DNA from: Actinomycetes bacterium
Lineage (GTDB): Bacteria > Actinomycetota > Actinomycetes > Mycobacteriales > Pseudonocardiaceae
Assembly: GCA_021793175.1 (NCBI GenBank)
Contig: JAJYTH010000010.1
Span: 1 to 55,955 of the forward strand
Direction of reading: 5' to 3'
DNA: 55,955 nucleotides
Under the pieces are notes generated by a model that was not told the DNA's origin, did no database searches, and was given only the letters and a program-made list of their open reading frames with translations. Numbering within the stretch: position 1 is the first letter of the stretch; every line of letters starts with the position of its first letter. Below are positions 1 through 10,384 of this stretch, in pieces. A program made the position numbers and the translations under genes.

Positions 1-2825
1 TCTTTCTCGCGGAGCTCGTACGTCTCGATCACGTCACCGACCTTGATGTCGGAGAACTTGCCGAGCGTGAGACCGCATTCGAAGCCCTCGCGGACCTCCA
101 CGACGTCGTCCTTGAACCGCCGCAGCGAGCTGACCGGCAGGTTCTCGGAGACCACCACACCGTCGCGCAACAGGCGTGCCTTGGAGTTGCGTCGAATCTC
201 GCCCGAGGTGACCAGGCAACCCGCGATGGTGCCGACCTTCGAGGACTTGAACACCTCGCGGACCTCGGCACTACCGAGGTCGACCTCCTCGTACACCGGC
301 TTGAGCATGCCCTTCAGGGCGCGCTCGATCTCCTCGATCGCTTGGTAGATCACCGTGTAGTAGCGGACGTCGACACCCTCGCGCGTGGCACGCTCGGTCG
401 CCTTGCCCTGCGCACGCACGTTGTACCCGATCACGATGGCATCGGACGCCGTGGCGAGGTCGATGTCGCTCTCGGTGACACCACCCACGCCGCGGTGGAC
501 GATGTTGAGCTCCACCTCGTCGCCGACGTCGATCTGCATCAGGGACGCCTCGAGCGCCTCGACGGTACCCGAGTTGTCGCCCTTGATGATCAGGTTGAGG
601 GTGTTGGTCTCCTTCAGCGCGGAGTCCAGGTCCTCCAGGCTGACGCGCTTGCGCCTGGCGGCGTTCTCGGCGTTGCGGATACGGGCCTGACGGCGCTCGG
701 CGATCTGCCGGGCCACCCGGTCCTCCTCGACGACGAGGAACGTGTCACCGGCCCTCGGTACCGAGGTGAAGCCGATGACCTGGACCGGCCGCGACGGGGT
801 CGCCTCGGTGACGTCCCGGTTGTACTCGTCCACCATGCGCCGCACTCGACCGTAGGCGTCACCGGCGACGACCGAGTCGCCCATCCGCAGGGTTCCGCGC
901 TGCACCAGCACCGTCGCCACCGGACCACGACCCCGGTCGAGGTGCGCCTCGATGGCCACACCCTGGGCCTCCATGTCCGGGTTCGCCCGCAGGTCCAGCG
1001 CCGCGTCGGCGGTCAACACGATCGCTTCGAGCAGCCCGTCGATGTTCGTGCCCTGCTTGGCCGAGATGTCGACGAACATCGTGTCGCCGCCGTACTCCTC
1101 GGCCACCAGGTTGTACTCGGTGAGCTGCTGGCGGACCTTCGCCGGGTTCGCACCCTCGACGTCGATCTTGTTGACCGCGACCACGATGGGCGCCTTGGCG
1201 GCCTGCGCGTGGTTGATCGCCTCCACCGTCTGCGGCATCACACCGTCGTCGGCCGCGACCACGATCACAGCGATGTCGGTGGCCTGCGCACCACGGGCAC
1301 GCATGGCGGTGAACGCCTCGTGACCCGGGGTGTCGATGAAGGTGATGACGCGCTGTTCGCCGTCGACCTCCGTCTCGACCTGGTAGGCACCGATGTGCTG
1401 GGTGATGCCACCGGCCTCGGCCTCGCCGACCTTCGTCTGCCGGATGGTGTCCAGCAGGCGGGTCTTACCGTGGTCGACGTGACCCATGACGGTCACCACC
1501 GGCGGCCTGGCCTGCAGGTCCTCCTCGCTGCCGACGTCCTCACCGTAGGTGATGTCGAACGCCTCGAGCAGTTCGCGGTCCTCCTCCTCGGGGCTGACCA
1601 CCTGGACCTTGTAGTTCATCTCCGAGCCGAGCAGTTCCAGCACGTCCTCGGAGACGGACTGCGTGGCGGTGACCATCTCACCGAGGTGGAACAGCACCTG
1701 CACCAGCGAGCCCGGGTTCGCGTTGATCTTCTCCGCGAAGTCGGTCAACGACGCCCCGCGCGGCAGCCGGATGGTCTCGCCGTTGCCCTTGGGCAGACGC
1801 ACGCCGCCGACCGACGGCGCCTGCATGTTCTCCATGTACTCCTGGCGCTTCTGCCGCTTCGACTTGCGGCCCTTGCGCGAAGGACCACCCGGACGTCCGA
1901 AGGCACCAGCGGTTCCACCACGACCACCGGGTCCACCGCGACCGCCGCGGAAACCGCCGCCACCGGGACCACCGCGGAAACCGCCGCCACCGGGACCACC
2001 GCCCGGTCCGCCACGGAAGCCCCCACCGGTACGGGGAGCGCCACCGCGACCACCAGGACCGCCACCGCGGCCACCGGGTCCACCACCGCGACCACCGGGA
2101 CCACCGGCCGGGCGCGGCGGACGCGACGGCATCATGCCGGGGTTCGGACGCGGCGGCATGTTGCCGGGGTGCGGCCGGCTGCCACCGGGAGCGCCGCCCC
2201 TGGAGCCGCCCGGACGCTCGCCGCCAGGACGGGGACCACGGTCACCCTGCTGTCCACCACCGGGACGCGGGGGCGCGGGACGCGGAGCCGGAGCCCCGGA
2301 GCCCACACCGAACGGGTTGTTGCCGACACGCGGCGGGCGCGGGCCGGGCTTCGGACCGGGCTTCGGACCCTGCGGCTTCGGCGGAACGACGGAACCCTGC
2401 TGGTCCTTCGGGGTCGCCTTCGCCGCCGGAGCCTGCTCACCCGGCTTGGGAGTCGGCCCAGGCCTCGGCCCGGGCTTCGGAGCCGGACGCGGTCCCGGCT
2501 TCGGAACCGGGGGCTGCTCGGACTTCGCAGGAGCCTGCTGCGCCTGAGGCTGCGGCGGCGCCGGCTTCGGCGCGGGCGCAGCGGCCTCACCACGCCTCGG
2601 CGGTGTCGGCTTCGCACCCGAGGGTTTGTCCTTGCCGGACGCCTTCTCGGCCTCCTGGCCGTCCTTACTCGCAAACGCGTTACGCAACCGTCGGGCGACG
2701 GGCGCCTCGACGGTGGATGACGCGGATTTCACAAACTCGCCCTGCTCCTTCAGCTTGGCGAGTACTTCCTTGCTCGTGACACCGAGCTCTTTCGCGAGCT
2801 CATGTACGCGGGCTTTGCCTGCCAC
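1..2825 (-). CDS. infB: Translation initiation factor IF-2 (3' end cut by window edge)
   Basis: GTPase that brings initiator fMet-tRNA to the 30S subunit and promotes subunit joining. The 941 residues in the window begin with the IF2_N helix ([20 protein letters not shown]), run through a very long Pro/Gly/Arg-rich linker (about residues 60-330), then the G domain with P-loop GHVDHGKT near residue 446, DTPGH near 497 and NKID near 550, and the C-terminal beta-barrels. The last visible residues are YELREKE, so only a few codons lie outside. The start is a GTG at 2825 preceded by GAGGAG. The long low-complexity linker is usual for high-GC actinomycetes. It is the last gene of the rimP-nusA-ylxR-infB order. 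Family certain. Confidence 0.97.
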   Translation of the reverse strand, partial: MAGKARVHELAKELGVTSKEVLAKLKEQGEFVKSASSTVEAPVARRLRNAFASKDGQEAEKASGKDKPSGAKPTPPRRGEAAAPAPKPAPPQPQAQQAPAKSEQPPVPKPGPRPAPKPGPRPGPTPKPGEQAPAAKATPKDQQGSVVPPKPQGPKPGPKPGPRPPRVGNNPFGVGSGAPAPRPAPPRPGGGQQGDRGPRPGGERPGGSRGGAPGGSRPHPGNMPPRPNPGMMPSRPPRPAGGPGGRGGGPGGRGGGPGGRGGAPRTGGGFRGGPGGGPGGGGFRGGPGGGGFRGGRGGPGGRGGTAGAFGRPGGPSRKGRKSKRQKRQEYMENMQAPSVGGVRLPKGNGETIRLPRGASLTDFAEKINANPGSLVQVLFHLGEMVTATQSVSEDVLELLGSEMNYKVQVVSPEEEDRELLEAFDITYGEDVGSEEDLQARPPVVTVMGHVDHGKTRLLDTIRQTKVGEAEAGGITQHIGAYQVETEVDGEQRVITFIDTPGHEAFTAMRARGAQATDIAVIVVAADDGVMPQTVEAINHAQAAKAPIVVAVNKIDVEGANPAKVRQQLTEYNLVAEEYGGDTMFVDISAKQGTNIDGLLEAIVLTADAALDLRANPDMEAQGVAIEAHLDRGRGPVATVLVQRGTLRMGDSVVAGDAYGRVRRMVDEYNRDVTEATPSRPVQVIGFTSVPRAGDTFLVVEEDRVARQIAERRQARIRNAENAARRKRVSLEDLDSALKETNTLNLIIKGDNSGTVEALEASLMQIDVGDEVELNIVHRGVGGVTESDIDLATASDAIVIGYNVRAQGKATERATREGVDVRYYTVIYQAIEEIERALKGMLKPVYEEVDLGSAEVREVFKSSKVGTIAGCLVTSGEIRRNSKARLLRDGVVVSENLPVSSLRRFKDDVVEVREGFECGLTLGKFSDIKVGDVIETYELREK

Positions 2826-2902
2826 TGCTCTCCTCAACTGATGAGGTCTGGCGGCGCAACCCGCAGACCTCGTCCTATCGTCGCGCGTTCATGGCTTCAG
2901 CT

Positions 2903-3280
2903 TCACGGCTGACTCATGACGGGTCGACCTGCTTCCTTGTACCGTTTCCGGACGTGGGAGATCCACGCCCGCCTTTGCTCGACGAGCCGTTCAACATGAT
3001 GCCGCACACCGTCGGCGTTGAGCACCCCCCTGACCCGAAGGGCTCGGGGGAAAGCCCGCCGCCGCTCGGCCTTGGACACACAGTCCGGGTTCGGGTGCAC
3101 CCACGCCCCCCGGCCCGGCAGCCGTCGACGTTCGTCGACGACCAACTGTCCGTCCGATGCGACCACGCGTAACAACTCGTCGACCGACGCCCGTTGCCGA
3201 CATCCGACACACAGACGGACCGGTGAGGTTCCGTCCGCGTGTCGTATCGGACTCGGCTGTGGGGATCGCACCACAGCCAA
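2903..3280 (-). CDS. ylxR: YlxR/RnpM family RNA-binding protein (DUF448)
   Basis: Small basic RNA-binding protein of the YlxR (DUF448) family, here 125 aa. The visible family marks are LCVGCRQR near residue 23 and GRGAWVHPNPDC near residue 56, followed by a basic helical tail. Members in Bacillota are reported to affect RNase P and transcription; in actinomycetes the role is less clear. It sits in its usual place between nusA and infB, 17 bp after the nusA stop. The TTG at 3280 has AAGG 7 nt upstream; GTG codons at 3274 and 3271 are possible alternatives. Confidence 0.9.
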   Translation of the reverse strand: MAVVRSPQPSPIRHADGTSPVRLCVGCRQRASVDELLRVVASDGQLVVDERRRLPGRGAWVHPNPDCVSKAERRRAFPRALRVRGVLNADGVRHHVERLVEQRRAWISHVRKRYKEAGRPVMSQP

Positions 3281-3297
3281 GTTTAGACCTTGGTCAA

Positions 3298-4341
3298 TCA
3301 GTCGGCGGAACCGGTCGCTGCCGGATGCCGCTTCTCGGTCGCATCCGCTTGCGGTTCCCCCGCATCGGGGGCCGCGTCGCTACGGATGTCGATCCGCCAC
3401 CCGGTGAGTCGGGCCGCGAGCCGCGCGTTCTGACCTTCCTTACCGATTGCCAGGGACAACTGGAAATCGGGTACGACGACCCGGGCCGTCTTGGCCCGCT
3501 CGTCGACCACGTTTACAGATACAACCTTCGCGGGCGACAAAGCATTCCCCACGAAGCGGGCCGGATCGTCCGAGTAATCGATGATGTCGATCTTCTCGCC
3601 ACCGAGCTCGCTCATCACGTTGCGCACCCGAGCACCCACGTGGCCAATGCAGGCGCCCTTGGCGTTGACGCCGGGCACGGTGGAACGCACGGCGATCTTC
3701 GATCGGTGGCCGGCCTCCCTGGCCACCGCCGTGATCTCGACGGTGCCGTCGGCGATCTCGGGCACTTCCAGGGCGAACAGCTTCCGCACCAGGTTCGGGT
3801 GGGTACGCGACAGCGTGATCTGCGGCCCACGAGCCGAGCGGGACACCCCCACCACGTACGCCTTGAGCCGCGCGCCGTGCTCGTAGACCTCGCCGGGCAC
3901 CTGCTCCGCGGCGGGCAACACGCCCTCGGTGTCACCGACCTGGACGATCACCATGCCCCGGGCGTTGGCCTTGGCATCGCGCTGCACGATGCCGGCCACG
4001 ATCTCGCCTTCCTGCGCCGAGAACTCGCCGTAGGTCTTCTCGTGCTCCGCGTCCCGCAGCCGCTGCAGGATGACCTGCCGGGCGGTGGCGGCCGCGATCC
4101 GGCCGAATCCCTCCGGAGTGTCGTCCCACTCCTCGAGGACCTCACCGTTCTCATCGAGCGTGTACGCAAGCACGCGTACGTACCCGGTTTTCCGGTCGAT
4201 GTCGATCCTGGCGTTCGGCTGCCGCCCCTCGGTGTGCTTGTACGCCGTGAGCAGGGCGCTCTCGATGGCCTCCAGCACCGTCTCGAAGGGGATGTCCTTG
4301 TCCGCTTCGATCGCGCGCAACGCCGCGATGTCGACGTTCAC
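3298..4341 (-). CDS. nusA: Transcription termination/antitermination factor NusA
   Basis: RNA-polymerase-associated elongation factor controlling pausing, termination and antitermination. The 347 aa contain the N-terminal RNAP-binding domain, an S1 domain (about residues 105-180) and two KH domains ([39 protein letters not shown]). It ends soon after KH2 without the acidic repeats of enterobacterial NusA, normal for actinobacteria. The GTG start overlaps the rimP stop (GTGA), so the two are translationally coupled. Confidence 0.97.
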   Translation of the reverse strand: MNVDIAALRAIEADKDIPFETVLEAIESALLTAYKHTEGRQPNARIDIDRKTGYVRVLAYTLDENGEVLEEWDDTPEGFGRIAAATARQVILQRLRDAEHEKTYGEFSAQEGEIVAGIVQRDAKANARGMVIVQVGDTEGVLPAAEQVPGEVYEHGARLKAYVVGVSRSARGPQITLSRTHPNLVRKLFALEVPEIADGTVEITAVAREAGHRSKIAVRSTVPGVNAKGACIGHVGARVRNVMSELGGEKIDIIDYSDDPARFVGNALSPAKVVSVNVVDERAKTARVVVPDFQLSLAIGKEGQNARLAARLTGWRIDIRSDAAPDAGEPQADATEKRHPAATGSAD

Positions 4342-4877
4342 CTCGACTCCTCCCTCGTTCCGGTGCCTTCCCCGATCTTGCCGTAAGCGTCGGTTTCCAG
4401 CAGCTTGAGCTCCTCGGCGGGGGGCTGTTTGAACTCAACCTCCACCACGGCCTTGCGCACGTCGGCGTAGCGTAGATCTCGCACTTCCCCGTCAACCAGT
4501 ATGCGTACCGAGTCCTCTCCCGCCGCACCGACACGGCCGACATACGCGGCCCCCTCGTGCGGCGTGACCCGGACCAATCGGTTCCGAGACCTGCGCCAGT
4601 GACGGGGCTTCGTCAACGGCCTGTCGAGACCGGGTGAGGTCACCTCCAGCGTATAGGCGCCCGCGATGAGGTGGTCGTGCTGGTCAAGCACCGCGGACAC
4701 CGCCCTGCTGATCTCGGCGACCTCGTCGAGTTCGACACCGTCGTCACCGTCGACCACGACCTTCACCAGCTTGCGTCTGCCCGCCTGCTGTACGTCCAGC
4801 GCGTCGAGATCGAACCCCGCGGCCCCGACGGCCTCGGCCACGAGTGGCTCCAGCCTGCTGGCGAGTTCGTTGGGCAC
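4338..4877 (-). CDS. rimP: Ribosome maturation factor RimP
   Basis: Needed for late assembly of the 30S subunit. The 179-aa protein shows the RimP core: [20 protein letters not shown] followed by [20 protein letters not shown], and [14 protein letters not shown]. The frame stays open upstream, but the GTG at 4877 with AGGGAG about 7 nt ahead and the first residues [13 protein letters not shown] give the expected length. First gene of the leftward rimP-nusA-ylxR-infB group; its stop overlaps the nusA start. Confidence 0.94.
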   Translation of the reverse strand: MPNELASRLEPLVAEAVGAAGFDLDALDVQQAGRRKLVKVVVDGDDGVELDEVAEISRAVSAVLDQHDHLIAGAYTLEVTSPGLDRPLTKPRHWRRSRNRLVRVTPHEGAAYVGRVGAAGEDSVRILVDGEVRDLRYADVRKAVVEVEFKQPPAEELKLLETDAYGKIGEGTGTREESR

Positions 4878-4978
4878 CGTGATGCTCCCTGTTTGTCTTT
4901 GTTCTGAAGTGGTGATCCAGCTTATCGTGCCCCGACCACCGCCCGCCCGACGTCGGCACCTGCTGGCAGGATGCATGT

Positions 4979-5947
4979 GTGACGTCTCGATCTGCCCGAT
5001 CCGCACTGAATCGGCGGGCGCTGTTGCGGATGGCCGCGCTCACCGCGCTGGCGATCCCGACGGCTTCCGGACTCGCCGCGTGCACCGGTTACGACGATGC
5101 GCCGGACCCGCTGCGACCGCTGTGGCTGCGCGCCTCCGCCGACGCGGAAGCCGCGAAAGCCCTGGCCACCGCGTCCCCGGAGTCCGCCGAACTCGCTCAC
5201 GAACTCGCCGCGATCCGCTCCGCGCACGCCGAGGCCCTGCGTGCCGAGGTCGAACGACTCAACCGCCCCGTTCCCGAGCAGGCCGACACCGCGCCGAGCT
5301 CCACGGTGAGCGACATCGCCGAACTCTGGGCCCGGATCACCGAGGCCCAGGAGGAGGCACTGCGACTGGTCGAGGACGTGCCCCGCCACCGTGCCGGTCT
5401 GGTGGGAGCCGTCAGCGCAGGCTGCGCCGCGGCACGGCAACTCGGTGAGGGCGGCCTCGAACCGGAACCCGACCTCCTCGGCGGCGCGACGATCCAATCC
5501 CTGGACGACGACACCGTCGGCGCACTGCAGTCGGCCTTGACGGCCGAGCACGCCGCCATCTGGGTGTACAACCTGGCGCAGGCGTTCCTCGGCTCGGGAT
5601 TCGCGAACGGCGTCTCCCGGGGAGAACGAGCCCACATCGACCGCAGGGACGCCTGCCAGCGGGTGTTGTCCGAGGCCGGGCACACCCCGCGCCCGGCCGA
5701 ACCCGCCTATGTCCCGCCCGAGGAGGTCACCGACGAGACGTCGGCCGCGCGCGCGGTGGCCACCGCCGAATCCGACGCCGCCACCGCCTGGCACGGGGTA
5801 CTCGAACGCACCGACGACAAGACCGTACGGACGCTCGCCGCCAAGTGCCTCACCGGCGCCGCGACGAGGGGCGTGCACTGGCGGCTCGAAGCCGGGCTCC
5901 AACCCACCGTGCCGCCCCTGCCGGGCAGGAAGGACACCGCGAGCTGA
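4979..5947 (+). CDS. DUF4439 ferritin-like lipoprotein
   Basis: Predicted exported lipoprotein of 322 aa. An Arg-rich N-terminus (SALNRRALLRMAALT) leads into a hydrophobic segment and a lipobox-like SGLAAC with the acylated Cys near residue 35. A long all-helical region follows, then a DUF4439 ferritin-like domain beginning around TAEHAAIWVYNLAQAF with further His/Glu residues for a possible di-metal site. GTG start with AGGA 7 nt upstream. It is divergent from rimP, with about 100 bp between them, and convergent with the next gene. No substrate can be assigned. Confidence 0.85.
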   Translation: MTSRSARSALNRRALLRMAALTALAIPTASGLAACTGYDDAPDPLRPLWLRASADAEAAKALATASPESAELAHELAAIRSAHAEALRAEVERLNRPVPEQADTAPSSTVSDIAELWARITEAQEEALRLVEDVPRHRAGLVGAVSAGCAAARQLGEGGLEPEPDLLGGATIQSLDDDTVGALQSALTAEHAAIWVYNLAQAFLGSGFANGVSRGERAHIDRRDACQRVLSEAGHTPRPAEPAYVPPEEVTDETSAARAVATAESDAATAWHGVLERTDDKTVRTLAAKCLTGAATRGVHWRLEAGLQPTVPPLPGRKDTAS

Positions 5948-5965
5948 GCACGGCCGCCCTCCTCG

Positions 5966-6760
5966 TCACCCGTTGCGCAGGTGATCGGCCAGTTGGGCGG
6001 CGTCGACGCTGATGTCGTGGAGCAGTTCGGAGTCGGTGTGCTCATCGAAGAACTCCGTCTCGACGATGGTCACCTCCTGGCCCTCGACCTCGGAGTGGTA
6101 CTGGCCCCTGGCCACCACCGGCGCGCGCGGAAGCGAAGCCGTGCCGTCGCGCACGAGATCGTTGATGTTGCCGGTGCCGTCGGTGTCGGTGACCGCCTTC
6201 AGCTGCTGCGCCAACGAGGCGTCGGGCATGGTCACCAGCACCACGGACACCAAGGCCCTGGCTTCTCCCTCCTCGGTCACGTAAAGACCGCGGACGACCC
6301 GCTCGCAGGGCCTGTCGGCGAACCAGTCCACCATGTCGCCGTAGGAGTTGGCGGAGCAGTCGGTGGCCGTCGTCGGCCCTGCGACCACCTCGTAGGAGAA
6401 CTGCCCGGCCGTCAGCGGGTCCGTCGCCTCCGGCACGACCTCGGGAGTGCCGGTCACACCGCTGCCACCACCGGACCGGACGAGTCCCCAGACAAGCCCC
6501 GCTACCACGGCCACACCCACCAAAGCGGCACCGAACACGAGTGACGAGGGACCTCGCCCCCCACCCGGCCGGGACTGGGTCGAAGTCGATGTCGAAGGCG
6601 GTGTCGTCGATGTCGAGGACGGTGCCATCGGTATCGCCGGTGCCTGTCCATGCGCGGGGCCGGGGACCTGGGACTGGGGGCCGGGTTCCCCGCCGACAGC
6701 GGGAAACGGCGCCGTACTGGTCACTCCGGGTCTGTCGGGTCTGTGCTCCTGTGCAGCCAC
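5966..6760 (-). CDS. Hypothetical single-pass membrane protein
   Basis: 264 aa. The first 65 residues are a Pro/Ser/Thr-rich cytoplasmic tail, followed by one transmembrane segment (SLVFGAALVGVAVVAGLVWG). An extracytoplasmic domain of about 170 residues carries two Cys (TDCSANSYGD and DRPCERVVRG) that could form a disulphide. The C-terminal part resembles the extracellular domains of many uncharacterised actinomycete membrane proteins, but I do not recognise a named family. Transcribed toward the DUF4439 gene, 18 bp apart. Confidence 0.8.
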   Translation of the reverse strand: MAAQEHRPDRPGVTSTAPFPAVGGEPGPQSQVPGPAHGQAPAIPMAPSSTSTTPPSTSTSTQSRPGGGRGPSSLVFGAALVGVAVVAGLVWGLVRSGGGSGVTGTPEVVPEATDPLTAGQFSYEVVAGPTTATDCSANSYGDMVDWFADRPCERVVRGLYVTEEGEARALVSVVLVTMPDASLAQQLKAVTDTDGTGNINDLVRDGTASLPRAPVVARGQYHSEVEGQEVTIVETEFFDEHTDSELLHDISVDAAQLADHLRNG

Positions 6761-6782
6761 AGGTCGTGACCGTAGTCGTTGA

Positions 6783-6902
6783 TCAAGAGAGGGCGTTCAC
6801 CACCCGTTCGACGTCGATCTCCGTGTCGTGGCTATGCGAGCCGAGCCAAGCACGACCCGCGCGGGCACCGGCGACCACACCCGCCTCGACCGGTCGTTTC
6901 AC
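6783..6902 (-). CDS. Possible 39-aa small protein
   Basis: A short GTG-started frame (VKRPVEAGVVAGARAGRAWL, then a tail ending DVERVVNALS) fills the gap between the membrane protein and the PH-domain gene, on the same strand. Its start overlaps the stop of an even shorter upstream frame (GTGA). Codon third positions are GC-rich, but no clear ribosome site is visible and I know no family. It may simply be intergenic sequence. Confidence 0.25.
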   Translation of the reverse strand: MKRPVEAGVVAGARAGRAWLGSHSHDTEIDVERVVNALS

Positions 6903-7018
6903 CGTGTCTCTCGCCGTGTCTCGGCGGGCAACGTCACGAGGCCTGCCGCCACCGCGTCGGCCCGTGTCATCTCGCGGCCTCGGACCGACGAGCGGTACCG
7001 CGCGGCACGACGAGGCGC

Positions 7019-8533
7019 CTAGTCGACTCGCTCCAGAAACGGTGTCAGCAACCCGGGCACGGCCTCCTCCGTGAACACGAGTCCCTCGTCCTCACCCAGG
7101 TCGTATGCCGAGTACGCCTGAGAACCCGCCGCCGTGGTGGCGGTGACGGTCAGCAGGCCACGCCGACGCTGGAAGAACGACTGGCGCACCGTCCACCCGA
7201 TGACACCGGAACGTTGGAGTGCCACGGTGCCGCGCCGAACGGATCCGCGGCGTATGACCAGATAACCGCCCGTGATGCCGTGTCCGAGATTCCGGTACGC
7301 TTCGAAGGCCAACGCCACCGTGATCGGCACGAGCACCACGGCGCTCACCCAGGCGATGTGCAGCAACACCGACGTCACGGTCAGCCCGAGGACCACGAGT
7401 GGAAGCAACACGACCGCGACGGCGGCCAACGCCCACCGCACCCGCCTGCCGAGCGCGGCCCGCGGGTGCGCCCGCAGCCGGACCGCCTCGGTGGGTGAAA
7501 CGGGTTCCCGCAGCACCGCGGCGGCGATCCGATCGGAGTGTTCGCGCGGAGCGGCGGGCTGGAGGGTGTTGTGATCGGCCTGCTTCTCCTGCTGCCCCTG
7601 CGCCAAGCCGGTGGCCACCGCATCGACGCGGGCCGCTCCGAGCAAGCGGGCACCGAGCGGTTCCACCAGCTCCACGCCCCGCAACCGCCGCTCCTCCACG
7701 GAGATCGAACGGGTGGTGAGCAAGCCACGCCGAACGCGGAGCGTTCCACCGGGCTCACGTTCCAGCCGGTACTGCCACCACATCTCCACGAACAACGCCA
7801 TCGCCCCGACAGCGCCGATGACCATCCCGAGCGCCACGAGAACGAGGAGAGCGGCGACCAGAGGGAGACCTCGCAGAAGGTCGAGAGCCCACGTGATCAC
7901 ACTGTTCTGCAGGCCGAACCATTCCGCCACCTGCAACACGACACCGAACGCCGCCACTCCGAGGGTGGGCGTGACGAACGACATCGGCGCGTACTTCACC
8001 CAGGTGGGGCGCCACACGGACAAAGTGCCGTCATGGCCGGGCTCGGCCTCCTCGGAAGCCGCGTGCTCCAACAGTTCCCGGCGCAGCCACTCGGCGTCGG
8101 CGCGGCTGATCGGGTTCAGCGACAGCGAACTCTCGTTGCTGTCCGTACGTTCACCCGTGCCGACTTTCACGTGGGCGAGCCCGAACAGGCGCAGCAGTAC
8201 GGGCGCGGTGATGTCCACGGTGCGGATGCGATCGCGGTTGAGTGATCGGCGCGTGCTCACGACGACGCCCTTGCGGAGTTCGAAACGGTCGACCGACACG
8301 TGGTACCGGGTCTTACGCCAACGGACTCGGTCCACGAGTGCGGCCGCGACCACGAGCACGACCGCGGCGGGAACCACGACCGCGACGGCCACCCCCGGCG
8401 AGAAGGAACCACCGAGCCCGATACCGACGGGCACACCCGCGAGGACCGCGACTTCCGCGGCTCGCAACGCGGTGACGACGACCGTGCGCCGATCGAGCCG
8501 CCTCCACTCCGGCTCCTGTTCGGGCGCGGTCAT
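7019..8533 (-). CDS. Bacterial PH domain membrane protein, large (YdbT-like)
   Basis: 504-aa integral membrane protein with repeated bPH2 (YdbS/YdbT) domains. Hydrophobic helix pairs alternate with PH modules; motifs include FELRKGVVVSTRRSLNRDRI with TVDITAPVLLRLFGLAHVKV, and later LRVRRGLLTTRSISVEERRL. The family is membrane-associated and poorly understood. The start overlaps the stop of the smaller PH gene upstream (ATGA), so the pair is an operon and the products probably form one complex. Confidence 0.88.
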   Translation of the reverse strand: MTAPEQEPEWRRLDRRTVVVTALRAAEVAVLAGVPVGIGLGGSFSPGVAVAVVVPAAVVLVVAAALVDRVRWRKTRYHVSVDRFELRKGVVVSTRRSLNRDRIRTVDITAPVLLRLFGLAHVKVGTGERTDSNESSLSLNPISRADAEWLRRELLEHAASEEAEPGHDGTLSVWRPTWVKYAPMSFVTPTLGVAAFGVVLQVAEWFGLQNSVITWALDLLRGLPLVAALLVLVALGMVIGAVGAMALFVEMWWQYRLEREPGGTLRVRRGLLTTRSISVEERRLRGVELVEPLGARLLGAARVDAVATGLAQGQQEKQADHNTLQPAAPREHSDRIAAAVLREPVSPTEAVRLRAHPRAALGRRVRWALAAVAVVLLPLVVLGLTVTSVLLHIAWVSAVVLVPITVALAFEAYRNLGHGITGGYLVIRRGSVRRGTVALQRSGVIGWTVRQSFFQRRRGLLTVTATTAAGSQAYSAYDLGEDEGLVFTEEAVPGLLTPFLERVD

Positions 8534-9036
8534 GTGGCGTCACCCGGTGTGTCCTGAGTGGTACGTGTCAACCGCTCGACGATGTCGGAGGCAAGCGCGT
8601 GATCGAGCCCGGGGATCGTGACAGCGCCCTTGGCCGACGCCGTGGTCACGGTGACGGTGGCGAGCCCGAACATCCGTTCCAGAGGCCCCCGCTGGGTGTC
8701 CACGGTTTGGATCCGGGACATGGGCGCCACACGCCACTCCTGCCACAGCAGCCCGGTGCGGGTGTAGACGGCGTCATCGGTGATCTCCCACCGATGCACG
8801 CGGTACCACCAAAGCGGCAACAGCACCGCGGACGGGACACCGACGACGGCGACGGCGGCGAGGGCGAACAACAGCCACGGACTCGCCGACGTGAGCACCA
8901 ACGCCAGCACACCGAGCGCGAGAAGGGCCGGCACCACCACCAGCGCCCACTGCGTCCACCACCAATATCGAGCTCTGCGGTCGATCCGATTCCTCGGCGG
9001 GCGCAATCGCAACGACCCGCTCTCCCCCTGTGTCAC
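8530..9036 (-). CDS. Bacterial PH domain membrane protein, small (YdbS-like)
   Basis: About 168 aa: two transmembrane helices (WTQWALVVVPALLALGVLAL and a second following SASPWLLFAL) and one bPH2 domain (DDAVYTRTGLLWQEWRVAPM, then RIQTVDTQRGPLERMFGLAT). GTG at 9036 has GGAGG 4 nt upstream; a GTG at 9063 would add nine residues. It pairs with the overlapping larger PH protein, as YdbS/YdbT do in Bacillus. Confidence 0.86.
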   Translation of the reverse strand: MTQGESGSLRLRPPRNRIDRRARYWWWTQWALVVVPALLALGVLALVLTSASPWLLFALAAVAVVGVPSAVLLPLWWYRVHRWEITDDAVYTRTGLLWQEWRVAPMSRIQTVDTQRGPLERMFGLATVTVTTASAKGAVTIPGLDHALASDIVERLTRTTQDTPGDAT

Positions 9037-9226
9037 ATACCCTCCGAAATCGCTGGTCCCCACAGACGCTCAGCCTGACGAGGTCAAAGATATCCCCCGC
9101 TTGCAGCGGATCCGGATCGTAATTCGCCCGACCGTACGACGGCAGGGAAACGACACCGAAAATCGCCGGAAGCACCGGGATCGTTATCGCCGCCACACTT
9201 CCCAGTCTCCGAATGTGTTGGCCCGA

Positions 9227-10366
9227 CTATTGGCCGGGACGAGTCAGACCGTCCTCGGCGGCGCCCCGGCTGAGCACGATCTCGTCAGTACGTTCCAACG
9301 CCTCGATCCTGCGCTCGGTCGGCTCGGCGGCGGTGAGGTCCACGAGCCGGATCGGCGGCCCCAACTCCACCAGGGTGGGCACGTACTCAGCGCGGTCCAC
9401 CGTCCACTCGTCACCGTCGCGAACGAACGTGAAACGAGCCGCAAGCCCCTCCTCGCTCACTCCCCGGGGTTCGGCGTGACGTGCGACCGAATTACCGAGA
9501 CCGTAGGCGACCCACTTGTCGTCGATCCTCTCGATCGGCTGCACGACATGCGCGTGATGGCCGATGATGAGGTCGATCGACTTCTCGGCCAGCAACTGTT
9601 CGGCGATCTGCTGTTGCTCGGGTGTCGGTTCGTGAACGTACTCCTGGCCCCAGTGGAGACTGGCGACGACCACGTCGGCTCCCGCGGCCCTGGCCGCCTC
9701 GGCCTCGGCGACGACGGCATCGACGTCGAGCTGGTTCGACAACCAAGGCTTGTCGGCGGGAAGCTCGAAGCCGTTGAATCCGTAGGTGTAGGACACATGT
9801 CCGACCGAAACCCCGTCCACATCGAGCACCAGCGGTGTGTCGGCCTCCTGCTCATCGCGGGCCGAGCCGGTGTGGGCGAGGTCCGCCTCGTCGAGGGCGT
9901 CGAGTGTGCTGACCACGCCGTCGGCCCCGTGGTCGAGGGTGTGGTTGGAGGCCGTGGAGCAACTGTCGTACCCGGTGTCGGAGAGTCCCTGCGCGAGTTC
10001 GGGCGGCGCGATGAACTGCGGATAGCCCGAATAGGGACCACCGTCCTCGGCGAGCGGTACCTCCAGGTGGCACAGAGCCAGGTCGGCCTCCGACACGAGC
10101 GGCCGCACCCCCTCGAACAGGGGCGCGTAGTCGAACTCGTCCTCGCCGCCTCGTCCAGCCGACGCCGCGTCCTCGGCCGCCTGCTCGGTCAACGGAGGGT
10201 GGATGAGGATGTCACCGGTGGCGACGACGGTGAACGTCGAGGGCAGGGCATCGGCCGCGGTGGACGGCGGGGTCTGCTCGGCGACGGAGTCGGGCTCCGC
10301 CGAGGTGCCGCAGGCGGCGACGAGCGTGACGGTACCGAGCAGCGCGGCCACGGCGCGACGCGACAT
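9227..10366 (-). CDS. CapA family lipoprotein (PGA-capsule-type metallophosphatase fold)
   Basis: 379 aa with a short signal peptide ending in a lipobox (TLVAAC, Cys at about residue 19). The CapA/PgsA-type domain starts with VVATGDILIHP and continues with CHLEVPLAEDGGPYSGYPQF, DSCSTASNHTLDHGADGVVS, and LHWGQEY with IIGHHAHVVQPIE. These are the metal-ligand motifs of the calcineurin-like CapA fold. In Bacillus CapA acts in poly-gamma-glutamate capsule; no capB/C genes are here, so that role is not supported. ATG preceded by GGAAAGGG. Confidence 0.9.
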   Translation of the reverse strand: MSRRAVAALLGTVTLVAACGTSAEPDSVAEQTPPSTAADALPSTFTVVATGDILIHPPLTEQAAEDAASAGRGGEDEFDYAPLFEGVRPLVSEADLALCHLEVPLAEDGGPYSGYPQFIAPPELAQGLSDTGYDSCSTASNHTLDHGADGVVSTLDALDEADLAHTGSARDEQEADTPLVLDVDGVSVGHVSYTYGFNGFELPADKPWLSNQLDVDAVVAEAEAARAAGADVVVASLHWGQEYVHEPTPEQQQIAEQLLAEKSIDLIIGHHAHVVQPIERIDDKWVAYGLGNSVARHAEPRGVSEEGLAARFTFVRDGDEWTVDRAEYVPTLVELGPPIRLVDLTAAEPTERRIEALERTDEIVLSRGAAEDGLTRPGQ

Positions 10367-10384
10367 GGATGACCCTTTCCGCGG

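Noticed and set aside
1830-2120. Tandem DNA repeats in a possible repeat element
   Set aside because: They encode the Gly/Arg/Pro linker of IF-2 in frame, common in actinomycetes.
342-2720. 792-codon open frame on the plus strand
   Set aside because: Antisense to infB, whose domains are unmistakable; low-complexity His/Leu/Arg-rich translation caused by high GC.
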